This document shows, in pieces, positions 34,574-44,580 of a stretch of 64,000 nt of DNA; position 1 is the first letter of the stretch, and each line of letters starts with the position of its first letter. The stretch is from positions 1 through 64,000 of the forward strand of contig JAGOHK010000001.1 in the NCBI GenBank assembly GCA_017996175.1, read 5' to 3'. The position numbers and the translations under genes were made by a program. Below the pieces are notes generated by a model. The model worked only from the letters and a program-made list of their open reading frames with translations. It did no database searches and was not told the DNA's origin. This stretch comes from Leptospiraceae bacterium (GTDB taxonomy: Bacteria > Spirochaetota > Leptospiria > Leptospirales > Leptospiraceae).

Positions 34574-36016
34574 ATGAAGAATAAATTATTAGAAACAATT
34601 GTAAAAGATAGAAGTTTAAAAAATGAAAAGTCAGTTGCAATCAATCGACTTATCGTAATTCTACTCGCCTGCTCGCAGGATTTGATTTCTTACTTTGAAA
34701 TTTATTCCCTTACACAAGTGAAACCTACTGCGATCACTTTAATTGCTGATTTTAGTTTTATAACATTTTCGGCTGGAGTATTATTTTTTCTTTTTAAAAA
34801 TTATTACAATAACTTAGTTAAATACATTATCATCAGTTTTGATTATTTAATTATAACTCTTATTTTACTGTATGATCCTACTATTCCAAAAGAGGGGCAA
34901 ATCTTTGTTTGGTCTGGATTCACTGCTAGTTTATTTTTATTCTATTTGAATTTGCTTCGATATTCTAAAGCAGGGACTATATATTCTGCGACTCTTTCCC
35001 TTATTTTGTTTAGTGTAATTTCTTTTTCCTCACCAATGAGCGATATAGATATTATCCCAATGTATTTAGCTTCCGTAATTATGCTTTATATCGGTTACTC
35101 TTTAACAGTATCTAATTTAGCAATGATGGAAGAGGCTAATACCAAATTGATGATGGAAAGATACTTATCTCCTCAATTAGTAAATGAATTGTACAAGACA
35201 AACACTAGCATTGAACCTGGTGGAAAAATCCAAAAGGTTACAATTTTATTTTCCGATATTCGCTCCTTTACGACCATTTCTGAAAAATTACCTCCGAATG
35301 AAGTGGTTCGGTTTTTAAATGAATATTTGTCTTTGATGACGGATAAAATTTTTTTAAACAATGGGACTATAGATAAATTTATCGGAGATGCAATCATGAC
35401 TATTTTTGGAGCTCCTATTCAAAGTCAGGATGACTCACTGCGCGCTATTCTTACTGCATTTCAAATGCAAGAAGCGTTGGCTGAACTAAACACAAAGAAG
35501 AATTTAACGTCCAGTCCGTTAGAGATGGGAATAGGAATTCATACAGGAGATGTGCTTGCCGGAAACATCGGCTCCAATAAAAGATTGGACTATACCGTAA
35601 TCGGGGATAATGTTAACCTCTCTTCTAGAATTGAGAGTCTAACAAAGTATTATCCCTGTAAAATTCTAATATCAGAAAATACCTATTTAGAAATTCAAGA
35701 AGTTGCCTTGGAAAATAATTTTATTACGAGAGAAGTGGATACAGTTTTAGTAAAAGGAAAAAGTAAACAAATTAAACTGTATGAAGTTACTCCTTTTAAA
35801 AATTCTACTGAGAAAGAAATAATTTTAAATTTAAAATTAGAATTTGAAAAAGCACTCAGTCTTTATAAAAATAAAAAATTTAAAGATGCGTTAGGCGCAT
35901 TTGAAAAAATAAAATCGGATAAACTAGCTTCTTTTTATATTTCTCGTTGTGAAGAATTTATAAAAACCGCACCCGGACTTGATTGGAATGGCGTTTATAA
36001 ATTTGAAGTGAAATGA
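34574..36016 (+). CDS. Class III adenylate/guanylate cyclase, membrane-bound
   Basis: A 480-residue protein. About five to six membrane helices span residues 20-180. The catalytic domain runs from about 220 to 400: first metal Asp in VTILFSDIRSFTTISEKLPP, then FIGDAIMTIFGAP (second Asp), the IGIHTGDVLAGNIGS turn and DYTVIGDNVNLSSRIE. The C-terminal 80 residues are TPR-like helices. It should make cAMP; the KxxD specificity residues fit adenylate cyclase. I chose the ATG at 34574 over a TTG 9 bases upstream. A 283-base gap precedes it. Confidence 0.88.
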   Translation: MKNKLLETIVKDRSLKNEKSVAINRLIVILLACSQDLISYFEIYSLTQVKPTAITLIADFSFITFSAGVLFFLFKNYYNNLVKYIIISFDYLIITLILLYDPTIPKEGQIFVWSGFTASLFLFYLNLLRYSKAGTIYSATLSLILFSVISFSSPMSDIDIIPMYLASVIMLYIGYSLTVSNLAMMEEANTKLMMERYLSPQLVNELYKTNTSIEPGGKIQKVTILFSDIRSFTTISEKLPPNEVVRFLNEYLSLMTDKIFLNNGTIDKFIGDAIMTIFGAPIQSQDDSLRAILTAFQMQEALAELNTKKNLTSSPLEMGIGIHTGDVLAGNIGSNKRLDYTVIGDNVNLSSRIESLTKYYPCKILISENTYLEIQEVALENNFITREVDTVLVKGKSKQIKLYEVTPFKNSTEKEIILNLKLEFEKALSLYKNKKFKDALGAFEKIKSDKLASFYISRCEEFIKTAPGLDWNGVYKFEVK

Positions 36017-36025
36017 TTTTGCAAT

Positions 36026-37360
36026 TCACTCAAGTGGTAAAACAGTCAGGGTTGCGATATTTACCGTGCAAGTCCCAGAGAGCAACCTATTAAATCTAAT
36101 TTCAACAGGAATAGTCTCTCCACCAGGAAGATTTTCAATGGTAGTCATACTTGTCCTAGTTGCATTACCGCCGTTTGATTGTATTTGAGGAACTTTTACA
36201 ATCTCTGACCCATTGATAAATAATCTAAATTCACAGCCATTCCCGGTACCATCTCCATTCGCACTATTTCCAGTAAAAGAAATCAGATATCTCTTTGAGC
36301 TACCATTTGTGATCGGGATGTTCATGACTGGAGTAACTGTTCCGACAGATTCAGAAATCGACCCAGAAAAGACTGACTTTCCGTAGGTATTCGCCGTTGG
36401 AACTTTAAAAGCTAAAAGGTTTAGCGTATTATCGTAAGTTGCCTTTGTTGTAATCGTATTAGCATTACCTTGAGAAAAGGCAGATATTGTAGTTGCGACT
36501 CCAGCGCTTACAGGCGTATAAGAAAATAAATTTGCAGGCATAGATCCATCATCCATAAAAAAATAATCTTCTGTCGTTGTCGGATTTAGTCTAAGGACTG
36601 TACCCGCACCACCAATTCCACCCAGATTTAATCCCTGCCAAAGTAAAATGTTATTCGTTGGTGTGTAAGTAGCCGCCATATTAGCTCCATTCACAATTGG
36701 TATGTAAGCTCCAGACGACGGAAGATTTGTTGTACCAACAGGCAAATTAAAATCTGCTCGACCTTCATAATTTAAAGCACTTTGTAAGCTTGTAGCAGTC
36801 AGAATATTCTGATAATTTGTAGAATCAATAACAGGTGCAATGCCATTTGTAGAACAGAATTTCAACTCCATTGTGTGATTTCCAAGTGTCATTGAAGGAA
36901 CCACGAAAGAGGTATTCATAACGGAATACTGCCCCCAACATCGATTATAGCTAGATGTTTGTCGTTTTACTCCATCTATATAAAGACTCAATTCTCCGGC
37001 GCGCAGCATATCGCATATTCCCGCAAGAAATTGAAAGTTTGAATTCACAGTAAACAAAACATCATCACCGCTATTTGTATAAAAAGTATAAGGACCAATG
37101 CCTGTAGATTGATCGGCTACTCCGCATAATCCACTTGTCCAAACTGGATTTGCGCCTGAGTAGGAAAAACGATAACTATTTAATGTTCTTGTAGAAGATA
37201 GAAGCAATACTAGAGTCTGCATTAAACTCTTAGGATTATTCATATCGAAAGGAGAGCGAACGGCTTGTAGACAATTTCCAAAAGAGGATAGGAATAAAAG
37301 TAAAACGAATAATTTCGATATTGTAGAAAATAAAGGTTGGAAGCTGGATTTACTTTTCAT
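36026..37360 (-). CDS. Putative surface lipoprotein
   Basis: A 444-residue protein with a lipoprotein signal (LSSFGNC, Cys30), rich in Thr, Ser, Asn and Gly, with beta-sandwich-like segments (about 60-180 and 300-440) and paired cysteines (about 78, 114, 141, 168 and 385, 436). The composition differs from the Lys/Ile-rich genes around it. No family recognised. Likely exposed at the cell surface. It converges on the cyclase gene. Confidence 0.65.
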   Translation of the reverse strand: MKSKSSFQPLFSTISKLFVLLLFLSSFGNCLQAVRSPFDMNNPKSLMQTLVLLLSSTRTLNSYRFSYSGANPVWTSGLCGVADQSTGIGPYTFYTNSGDDVLFTVNSNFQFLAGICDMLRAGELSLYIDGVKRQTSSYNRCWGQYSVMNTSFVVPSMTLGNHTMELKFCSTNGIAPVIDSTNYQNILTATSLQSALNYEGRADFNLPVGTTNLPSSGAYIPIVNGANMAATYTPTNNILLWQGLNLGGIGGAGTVLRLNPTTTEDYFFMDDGSMPANLFSYTPVSAGVATTISAFSQGNANTITTKATYDNTLNLLAFKVPTANTYGKSVFSGSISESVGTVTPVMNIPITNGSSKRYLISFTGNSANGDGTGNGCEFRLFINGSEIVKVPQIQSNGGNATRTSMTTIENLPGGETIPVEIRFNRLLSGTCTVNIATLTVLPLE

Positions 37361-37500
37361 TGTATGCTTCCCTCTTCTAGAGTTAGATTTACTTTTTGAC
37401 TAAACTTGGTGGGTAGGAATCTCGCCCGTAATTACACCTTCAAGTATATAATTTATTTCTTTATTTTCTTTGTAAACCACAATATTACGAATCTCAGTTC

Positions 37501-39588
37501 TTACATTTTTTTTTCTCGATAACCAATTCTTAACAGAGACAAGTCATCTGTAAGATCGCCAATGGAGTGGAGAATATTTACAAGTTCATTTAAATCACCT
37601 TTAGCTTCTACAACATTTTTCAAAAACAAAGTTTCGTCTTCGTTCATGATTTTATTTTCTCCTAACCTGAGGTCATCGCGTCCATCCGAACCAACGAAGA
37701 TTACATCTCCAGGTAATAGTTGATATCTAAACAGCACAAACTTAGTATTTACCCCTGTGCCTAGTTTTCGAATATGAATTTCTTTATCAATAAAATCAGC
37801 CGCCCCATCTCTATACAAAACTACGAATGGATGTTCGGCGTTAAAGTAAAATAATTCTCCGGTTGATTCAGAAATCAAACCGATTACTCCGGATACTAAC
37901 ATAGAGCCCCCAAAGGTTCTAAATGTTTTTTCTAGTTCGACGAAGGTAGCCTTTAACCATTTTTCGGGGCTAATACTCGTTAGTATCTTATCGTTCCGAG
38001 CGGATTTACTCATGATATTATTGATAACGGTTCCTGCGACTATCGCTCCTCCTGCTCCTTGCATAGATTTTCCCATTGCATCGCCATTGAAAAACATAAC
38101 GTGACGATTTTCCATTTTTTCAAATCGTAGATTTCCAGTGATACAAATATCTCCTCCGAGTTCTCCATCCTTTGTTCGGAAGTGAAATTTTTTCTTTTGC
38201 GCTACATAGATTTGCGTACTAACGAGTTGCGACTTATTCAGATTAATCCCTAAGGGTCGAGTGATTAGAGAAGTTAAATAATAGTCTCCATCTTGTTGCG
38301 TTTTTAATTCGTTTACTTTGTCCAAACTTTCGTGTAAAGCCTTGGTCCTTTCTTCTACTTTTTTTTCTAGATTTTCATTTAACTCTTCTGTGTAATTATG
38401 AAGTTCCACGAATTTATTTGCCAATATAAACATTAGCATCATGATAAGAGTGAAGAACGCGTATTTGGCGAAACTAAGACCAGTATTAAAAAAGAGAGAA
38501 TCTAAAATGTCAAAGGCAGAAGCAGATAAGGCAACTAAAAAAGAAATTAAAACTAATGTCGCATTTGGAATTTTCTTTCTTACAGCTTGAATTAGCCTGT
38601 AAATCATTAACGGAAAAGCATAGAGCAAAGTTATAATTTGCCAGAACTGCAATATATATTCCGCAAAGTGCATCGGCACGAAGAGTGTAGGAAATATCAG
38701 TGCAATGGAAAAAATTCGAAATCCCTTTCCCTGTATCGTAGCTTTTTGAAAAAAAAGTTCTTCTAAAAATAATACGACAGCCGCCACCATCGGGTAAAGT
38801 ACGATAAGTTCTACTCTTTGGATTATTTCCGAATCCCATTTGTTTTCGAAAATTAAATTTGTTCTACAATAAATATAGATTCCAATGGATAATGATAAGT
38901 ATCCGAAATGAAAATTATTTCTATCTTTTCTTCTTTTCAAGAACAGAAAAAGATGATACAAACCAAACACAATATAAATCCCAGATAATACTACGGTAAT
39001 AAAATCTCGATTGATATAATAAATATCATTATAATCTCCGAATAGGTAATCTTTTGTAAAATATAGACCCGTATGATCAAATTTTGGATTCCCGGAAATT
39101 TTAATTGTTAATTGATTTTCTTTTTCTTTTATAAATTCTCTTTCAACTCTATAGGTAGCACCTCTAACCGTCCTATGAAAAGTAATTTTCTCATTTTCAA
39201 TTTTACCTTCTGAAGCGATTAGATGTCCGTTAAAATAAATTTCAAACACTTCCCCTATTTCACTAAATCCAATTCCAAAATTTGTTTCCGTGGAATGCAT
39301 GGCGGGAGGCAAATCAAAAAAAGTCGTTAGAGTATAAGTATGTAATTTTTCATCCGTTGAATAATATTTGTTTACCCTAATGGGAAATTTCCGAACTTCT
39401 TTCCATGTAGCGTCATTTTGCGGATTTAACTCCAAGTATTCTTTTTGAAAATCATCTTTTATCCACCAAATACGAGGCTGACACTCTTTAATGTCGCATT
39501 TCTCGGAAATACTGATGACAGTTTCGTCTTTGGAGAAGAGAGAAAATATCGGGGAAAATAATAACAGGAGTAGAATCAGCTTTTTCAT
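37501..39588 (-). CDS. 7TM-DISM receptor with PP2C (SpoIIE-type) output
   Basis: A 695-residue protein: signal peptide, extracellular DISM-like jelly-roll domain (about 45-190), seven membrane helices (about 195-400), coiled coil (about 405-440) and a SpoIIE-type PP2C domain (about 455-695). The PP2C motifs are ELGGDICITG, FFNGDAMGKSMQGAGGA and a final DDLSLLRI. The GDAMGKSMQG form is unlike the usual GDVxGHG and marks a divergent subfamily. The ATG at 39588 gives MKKLILLLLLFS; a TTG 12 bases upstream is less likely. Confidence 0.85.
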   Translation of the reverse strand: MKKLILLLLLFSPIFSLFSKDETVISISEKCDIKECQPRIWWIKDDFQKEYLELNPQNDATWKEVRKFPIRVNKYYSTDEKLHTYTLTTFFDLPPAMHSTETNFGIGFSEIGEVFEIYFNGHLIASEGKIENEKITFHRTVRGATYRVEREFIKEKENQLTIKISGNPKFDHTGLYFTKDYLFGDYNDIYYINRDFITVVLSGIYIVFGLYHLFLFLKRRKDRNNFHFGYLSLSIGIYIYCRTNLIFENKWDSEIIQRVELIVLYPMVAAVVLFLEELFFQKATIQGKGFRIFSIALIFPTLFVPMHFAEYILQFWQIITLLYAFPLMIYRLIQAVRKKIPNATLVLISFLVALSASAFDILDSLFFNTGLSFAKYAFFTLIMMLMFILANKFVELHNYTEELNENLEKKVEERTKALHESLDKVNELKTQQDGDYYLTSLITRPLGINLNKSQLVSTQIYVAQKKKFHFRTKDGELGGDICITGNLRFEKMENRHVMFFNGDAMGKSMQGAGGAIVAGTVINNIMSKSARNDKILTSISPEKWLKATFVELEKTFRTFGGSMLVSGVIGLISESTGELFYFNAEHPFVVLYRDGAADFIDKEIHIRKLGTGVNTKFVLFRYQLLPGDVIFVGSDGRDDLRLGENKIMNEDETLFLKNVVEAKGDLNELVNILHSIGDLTDDLSLLRIGYREKKM

Positions 39589-39921
39589 GTATAAATACAA
39601 ATTAATATCTCACTACTTTTCTTTGCGATTAAAAAATTATCAGTTTTATTCTAGCCGAGTTAGTTGGATATTAGAGATTTTGAGACTTATGGATATTAGC
39701 CATTTAAAACAGTTCTCATAATCTTTTCTTCTTTGAGACTTACGAGACTTAAACGATTTTAAATATATTGGAGAAATAGGCTAGGGCGATGTGAAATCAT
39801 ACAATTCAGCTAGGTTGTGAATAGGTATCCATACAAATAGAAATTAATTTGCTTGCCAGATAAAACCCATTTTTTACTGTGCAATATAATAGAAAAATAT
39901 CTACTATATCAAACAGAGAAG
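39589..39921. other. Gap upstream of the DUF4395-like gene
   Basis: AT-rich. A GAGACTTA motif occurs three times between about 39680 and 39755, but no protein, RNA or clear promoter could be made out. Confidence 0.3.
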
Positions 39922-40404
39922 ATGATGATAAAAATTGGAAATTTCCCGGAAATAGTAAACGAAAATGCAGCGCGTATTGTGGCTTTTTTTGTAGTCCTAC
40001 TTAGTGTCACAGCAATTTATACAGAATCTTTTTTTATAACTATAATTTTATTGTACGGATTTACCGCAAGAGTTCTTTATGGTCCAAAGTTTGAACCTTT
40101 TGCTAGACTTGCTTTACATATAATTATTCCTCTTCTGAAAATTAAAAATATACCAACACCCGGTCCACCAAAACGTTTTGCTCAGTGTATTGGATTTATA
40201 TTCAGTCTAACAGCCATTATCCTTCTATATGCTGAGTATCGAACAGCATATATCATTACTCTTTCTATCCTTTCTTTTTTTGCATTTCTAGAATCATTTC
40301 TTGGATTTTGTGCAGGCTGTTATATCTTTGGATATTTAATGAAATGGGGAATTGTTCCAGACGATGTATGCGAGCGGTGTAGTAATATTAGCTACCATAT
40401 TTAA
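39922..40404 (+). CDS. DUF4395 family membrane protein
   Basis: About 160 residues with four membrane helices. The DUF4395 pattern is visible: an N-terminal 'NENAARIVAFFVVLLSV', then 'LYGPKFEPFARLALHIIIP', 'PPKRFAQCIGFIFSL', and a C-terminal 'FLGFCAGCYIFGYLMKWG'. The family is of unknown function; the CAGC pair suggests redox or metal chemistry. I chose the ATG pair at 39922/39925, preceded by AGAGAAG; the frame is open upstream without conserved residues. Confidence 0.8.
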   Translation: MMIKIGNFPEIVNENAARIVAFFVVLLSVTAIYTESFFITIILLYGFTARVLYGPKFEPFARLALHIIIPLLKIKNIPTPGPPKRFAQCIGFIFSLTAIILLYAEYRTAYIITLSILSFFAFLESFLGFCAGCYIFGYLMKWGIVPDDVCERCSNISYHI

Positions 40405-40446
40405 TGAGAGATGAAATTTATTTGCCCTATTTTCGTTATTGATTCA

Positions 40447-40722
40447 TTAATATTTTTCGTCTTGCAGAATTCCACTTTTTAATAACTCTTCTACAAGCAA
40501 GATTGAAATTTCTAAATGGGATTTACTTTCATTTAGCCCGTAAAATTCTTTCGGATCTGAATACCCAAGTGATCGAATCGCACTATCCATTGCTAGTTTT
40601 CTTTTTTCAGGATAACCAGAAAACAGATACTGAATTAGGTTTACGCCATTTATTGAATAACCGTTGTAAATCGCCCAATCTAACCATTTAGAGTAAGAAG
40701 TTCCGTAGTCTACACCAGTCAT
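40447..40722 (-). CDS. Detached C-terminal piece of the HEAT-like protein
   Basis: A 91-residue frame whose ATG overlaps the stop of the upstream HEAT gene (ATGA) inside a run of seven A. Its start MTGVDYGTSYSKWLDWA lines up with TGENFKTPTEWKVWAN at the C-terminus of the intact paralogue at 30281-31465. So it looks like the tail of the upstream protein, separated by a one-base shift, not an independent gene. The final 60 residues extend beyond the paralogue and are of unknown type. Confidence 0.6.
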   Translation of the reverse strand: MTGVDYGTSYSKWLDWAIYNGYSINGVNLIQYLFSGYPEKRKLAMDSAIRSLGYSDPKEFYGLNESKSHLEISILLVEELLKSGILQDEKY

Positions 40723-41657
40723 TTTTTTAGCGTTTCACCGATTTTTATTTTTCTATTATCAAATTCGGCTTTAGTTTGTAAAAGTGGCAAACCTTTCGAA
40801 AGTGCCGTTGTCCCTAAACTCATAAGTCCGGTTAACACGTCTAAGCCCGTTAATTTTTCGTAAAGAAATTCTTCCGACAGAGCTGGAATTAAGTAGGGTA
40901 TAATTTGATTTGTATCGTAAACTGTGAGCGCATAACTGGCATTACTCCTAGTAATTTGTGATTGTCCTTTCTTACTGACACGACAAAGTTCTTCGCGTAT
41001 TTCATCAGACTTTACATTTTCAAAAATAATTATGGATGGCGCAATTACGATTTCATTTGTTTTTTGTAATACAAATAAGTAAATTTCCTTTTTGGCAACC
41101 TCAGTTCCCCAAAGCATTGCAGCTTTAACTGCAAGTATCCGTTCTTCATTCGGAGCATTTGCGTTGAATATAATTTTCTGAAAGATTTCATAATCTTCTT
41201 TTTTTCCACGGTCAACCACGTAAGTCAGAGAATGCAAACGAAGTTGTTTATCCTCTAATTGGCTTTTGATAAAATTAGAATCCACTTTATAGTCTTGAAT
41301 GTATTTTTTAAACCCGAAAGTTCTGTCCTCGGAAGATTTATTTGTAACAATATCTTTTAGAAATTTTTCACCGGATTGATTCTTAGAGTAACTGATTAAA
41401 TCAATTAGCATTTCCCTGTCTTCTTTATCCAAGCCCTTGTTGTAAAGTTTGATAATAATATCTACATACTTCTGAATATCCTTCTTAATTTCCACTATCG
41501 TTTTTTCTCGAAGGGTGGGATCTTTTAATGTCTTCCAGAGCGCAGATTCCGTGATACTTTTGTCAAAAATTCCAGAAAACATACTTTCCGAAAAAATAGG
41601 ATTGGAAAAGAAAATAATAAAGAGTGGTAAAATGTAAGTTTTTATATTAAATCTCAT
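40719..41657 (-). CDS. HEAT-like repeat protein, split at an A7 run
   Basis: A 312-residue exported protein with a signal peptide (about 1-23) and helical HEAT-like repeats. It is a paralogue of the 30281-31465 protein (shared DK-x-LR-x-x-SL, GK-x-x-D-x-x-x-FQ-x-I, Gly-rich segment with KGL). It ends GETLKK followed by TGA just after CT-A7 (40722-40728 as T7 on the plus strand). One extra A would continue LKKMTGVDY, matching LQKETGENF of the paralogue. The break may be real decay, a slippage site or a sequencing error. Confidence 0.7.
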   Translation of the reverse strand: MRFNIKTYILPLFIIFFSNPIFSESMFSGIFDKSITESALWKTLKDPTLREKTIVEIKKDIQKYVDIIIKLYNKGLDKEDREMLIDLISYSKNQSGEKFLKDIVTNKSSEDRTFGFKKYIQDYKVDSNFIKSQLEDKQLRLHSLTYVVDRGKKEDYEIFQKIIFNANAPNEERILAVKAAMLWGTEVAKKEIYLFVLQKTNEIVIAPSIIIFENVKSDEIREELCRVSKKGQSQITRSNASYALTVYDTNQIIPYLIPALSEEFLYEKLTGLDVLTGLMSLGTTALSKGLPLLQTKAEFDNRKIKIGETLKK

Positions 41658-41785
41658 TGTGATTCATAGTTTCTTAAAAACCTTTTTAACGCAAATTAAA
41701 TAGATTTTATTTTTCTTGACCATTTATGCTAATTTAATTATGGTTTATCATCTTTGAAATGACAGTGGAAGTGGTTCGAACTTAA

Positions 41786-43858
41786 ATGAAGTCAATCTTT
41801 TTCATCATTTTATATTTCCTTAGCGCGTACGGAATATTCTCGCAGAATCTAGAGTTGGGTGCGAATAAAAATGCGTTAGACCTATCAGGTTCATGGAAAT
41901 TTAATTCTACCGACCTTTCCAATTTTGCAAACCCAGACATTAACGATTCGGATTGGCAAACCATTTCCATACCAGGACTCTGGAGAAGACAAAATTTCTC
42001 GGATGTAAAAACCGGTTGGTATAGAAATAATATTTATGTCCATGAAAACTGGAAAGGGGAAAATATTTCTATTCTATCTCCCTCATTCACTGATGCTCAC
42101 GAATTTTATTTTAATGGAGTAAAGATAGGTGGGGAAGGGGAAATTGATGTTAGCGGTAAATGCTTAGTAAACAATAGCAAGTCAAATATTTATTTTATTC
42201 CAGAATCTATTATACGAATTAACGCATACAATACAATTGCCGTTAGAGTATGTAATTATGCAGGTTTTGCCGGTGCATTCGGTGATATGATAATTGGAGA
42301 TAATCATAAGATAAAAGAAAAATTTTATAGGACAATGGTATGGAATGTTTCTATTGGATTCATTTTTTTATTTGTATCATTGTATCATCTTATTTTATTT
42401 TCAGGATCTAAAAAAGATTTAAGTTATTTATATTTTTCGATAGCTTGTGTTTTTGCTTCTTCTCTTACTCTCGGTTACTTTCGATTTACCTATTGGATTT
42501 TTGATTCCTACCTTTTGCATTTTTATTTTTTTAATTCTGGTTTCGGAATGGTGGCATTATTTTTGGTTTTGTTCACGTATACATTTTTCGAATACAAAGT
42601 CCCAACCTTAATCTCAATTATGAATTACTTCGTATTTTTTGTATTTTGTATTTTTTTAATTTCCCCTCTGTATGAAACAGTCTTTCAATACTATGTGCAG
42701 ATCGGTCAGCCATTTTTGATACTTTCCGGAATTCCCTATTCAATTTCTCTCTGTCATATTATTTATAGGGCAAATAAAGATAAAAAAAAAGGTGCAAAAA
42801 TCATCGGAGTTGGATTAGGTTTTCTTTTATTAGCCTTTATCCCCAGTGTACTTATCTATTTTAATTTAGTTAGATTTATTAATTTATTACCTGAATCTTT
42901 TCTTGCTTTTATTTTATGCATTGCAATTGCTTTATCCGCCAAATTTTATAGCGTTAATGAACAGCTTCTTTCCATGGAAAAAAAACATTCAGAAGATCTC
43001 GAAAGAAAAATTCGTAATAGAACAAGAGACTTAGAGGAAGCTAAAAAAACTGCCGAAATCGAAACCGGAATTGCTTGGATTGCGCAGCGAGAATCACAAG
43101 AAGAAAAAGAAAAAACAGAAAAGTTACTGAAAGAAATACAAAAAGATATGTTGACTGCGCAGAAAATTCAACAAAATATTCTTCCGCATAATTTAGAAAA
43201 AATTCAAAAACTAAAAATTGCTACTTTATACAAACCGGTTTCCAGTGTTGGAGGTGATTTCTATGATGTACAGGAAATTAAACCAGGGCTAGTGCGAGCC
43301 TTCATTGCGGATGCGACAGGGCATGGAGTGCAAGCTGCTCTTATCACGATGGCAATTAAAAGTGAATATGAAGTTGTGAAAGATTTATTCGATTCGCCTT
43401 CTCCAATTCTAAAATTTTTGAATGAAAATTTTTATAATAAGTACAGATCACTCAATATTTATTTCACAGCATTCCTTATTGATATAGATACGATTCACAA
43501 TAGAATCAAATTTGCATCTGCTGGGCACAATCCTCAGTTTTTAGTTACAGATAAGGGAGTCGATATATTAAGTCAAAGGGGAAATATAATCGGAATGATT
43601 CCTGACGCTGAGTATGAAGAAGTAGAAAAAGAATTTAATTCCGGCAGATTATACTTATTTACCGATGGGATCGAAGAAGAATTTAATCCCGAACAAGAAC
43701 AATTCGGCGAAGAAAGAGTTATTAAAATTCTTGAACAAACGAAAAATGAACCAATCAAAAAATCAATAGATATTTTATATTCTGAAATGATTCAATTTAT
43801 TGGAAGTGCTAGAATTCGAGATGATATTACTGTAGTTGGTATAGAATATAATATTTAA
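41786..43858 (+). CDS. 7TM-DISM receptor with PP2C (RsbU-type) output
   Basis: A 690-residue protein: signal peptide (about 1-19), an extracellular galactose-binding/DISM domain (about 30-180, LSGSWKFNSTDLSNF, ISIPGLWRRQNF, WYRNNIYV), seven membrane helices (about 190-385), a coiled coil (about 395-455) and a PP2C domain (about 460-690) with SSVGGDFYDVQEI, IADATGHGVQAALITM and RDDITVVGIE. It probably acts on an anti-sigma antagonist in response to an outside ligand, perhaps a carbohydrate. It is divergent from the HEAT genes. It converges on kdpE. Confidence 0.88.
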   Translation: MKSIFFIILYFLSAYGIFSQNLELGANKNALDLSGSWKFNSTDLSNFANPDINDSDWQTISIPGLWRRQNFSDVKTGWYRNNIYVHENWKGENISILSPSFTDAHEFYFNGVKIGGEGEIDVSGKCLVNNSKSNIYFIPESIIRINAYNTIAVRVCNYAGFAGAFGDMIIGDNHKIKEKFYRTMVWNVSIGFIFLFVSLYHLILFSGSKKDLSYLYFSIACVFASSLTLGYFRFTYWIFDSYLLHFYFFNSGFGMVALFLVLFTYTFFEYKVPTLISIMNYFVFFVFCIFLISPLYETVFQYYVQIGQPFLILSGIPYSISLCHIIYRANKDKKKGAKIIGVGLGFLLLAFIPSVLIYFNLVRFINLLPESFLAFILCIAIALSAKFYSVNEQLLSMEKKHSEDLERKIRNRTRDLEEAKKTAEIETGIAWIAQRESQEEKEKTEKLLKEIQKDMLTAQKIQQNILPHNLEKIQKLKIATLYKPVSSVGGDFYDVQEIKPGLVRAFIADATGHGVQAALITMAIKSEYEVVKDLFDSPSPILKFLNENFYNKYRSLNIYFTAFLIDIDTIHNRIKFASAGHNPQFLVTDKGVDILSQRGNIIGMIPDAEYEEVEKEFNSGRLYLFTDGIEEEFNPEQEQFGEERVIKILEQTKNEPIKKSIDILYSEMIQFIGSARIRDDITVVGIEYNI

Positions 43859-43893
43859 TCAAACAAGATTTTTTGTGTCGGCGACAATTTATT

Positions 43894-44580
43894 TCATTCT
43901 AAAATCAGCCGATACCCTATACCGGGCTCAGTTATAATCAACTGTGGATTAGCTGAATCAAGTTCGATCTTTTTTCGTAATTGTGCAATATACACACGAA
44001 GATAGTTTGTCTCTCCTTCAAAGTTCGGTCCCCATACTTCGCGCATAATCTGAGTTTGCGTAATTACTTTTCCTGCATGAAGAATCAGGTACCGTAAGAT
44101 AGAATATTCAGTCGGCGTAAGTTTTACTTCTACATCATTAAATAAAACAATTCTTTTTCCAAGATCTACTTTTAAGTGGCTGCTTGTAAAAACTGCTTCG
44201 CGCGAAATCGGTGTTAGGTGACGAAACATAACTCTAATTCTTGCAAGAAGTTCTCCTACACTAAATGGTTTTGTGAGATAATCATCAGCGCCGGCATCCA
44301 GAAGCTGAATCTTATCTTTCTCTGAATCTTTTACAGAAAGGATTAAAACAGGTGTTTTATTCCAAGTTCTTAGTTCTTTTAAAATTTCTATCCCTTCCAT
44401 GTCAGGAAGACTTAAATCAAGGATGATAATGTCGGGTCTTACCATTGCAACTTGGACTAATCCATCTTTGCCTGTACTAGCCTCTTCTACTTTGTATCCA
44501 TGCGACTCGAGACTAATACGAAGTAACCTTCGTATTTGGACTTCATCGTCTATGACAAGTATAATGGCACCTTCTTTCAT
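43894..44580 (-). CDS. kdpE: Response regulator KdpE
   Basis: A 228-residue OmpR-type regulator. Receiver domain with phospho-Asp in IIILDLSLPDMEG (about residue 54) and Lys near 104 (YLTKPF); C-terminal winged-helix DNA-binding domain (about 130-226: LTPTEYSILRYL, EVWGPNFEGETNYLRVYIAQLRKKIE). It is phosphorylated by KdpD and turns on the kdp structural genes. Its start overlaps the end of kdpD by 4 bases. Last gene of the kdp unit. Confidence 0.95.
   Translation of the reverse strand: MKEGAIILVIDDEVQIRRLLRISLESHGYKVEEASTGKDGLVQVAMVRPDIIILDLSLPDMEGIEILKELRTWNKTPVLILSVKDSEKDKIQLLDAGADDYLTKPFSVGELLARIRVMFRHLTPISREAVFTSSHLKVDLGKRIVLFNDVEVKLTPTEYSILRYLILHAGKVITQTQIMREVWGPNFEGETNYLRVYIAQLRKKIELDSANPQLIITEPGIGYRLILE

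Noticed and set aside
39491-39721. Plus-strand frame across the start of the 37501-39588 gene
   Set aside because: Overlaps the signal-peptide region of a supported gene, with no ribosome site or family.
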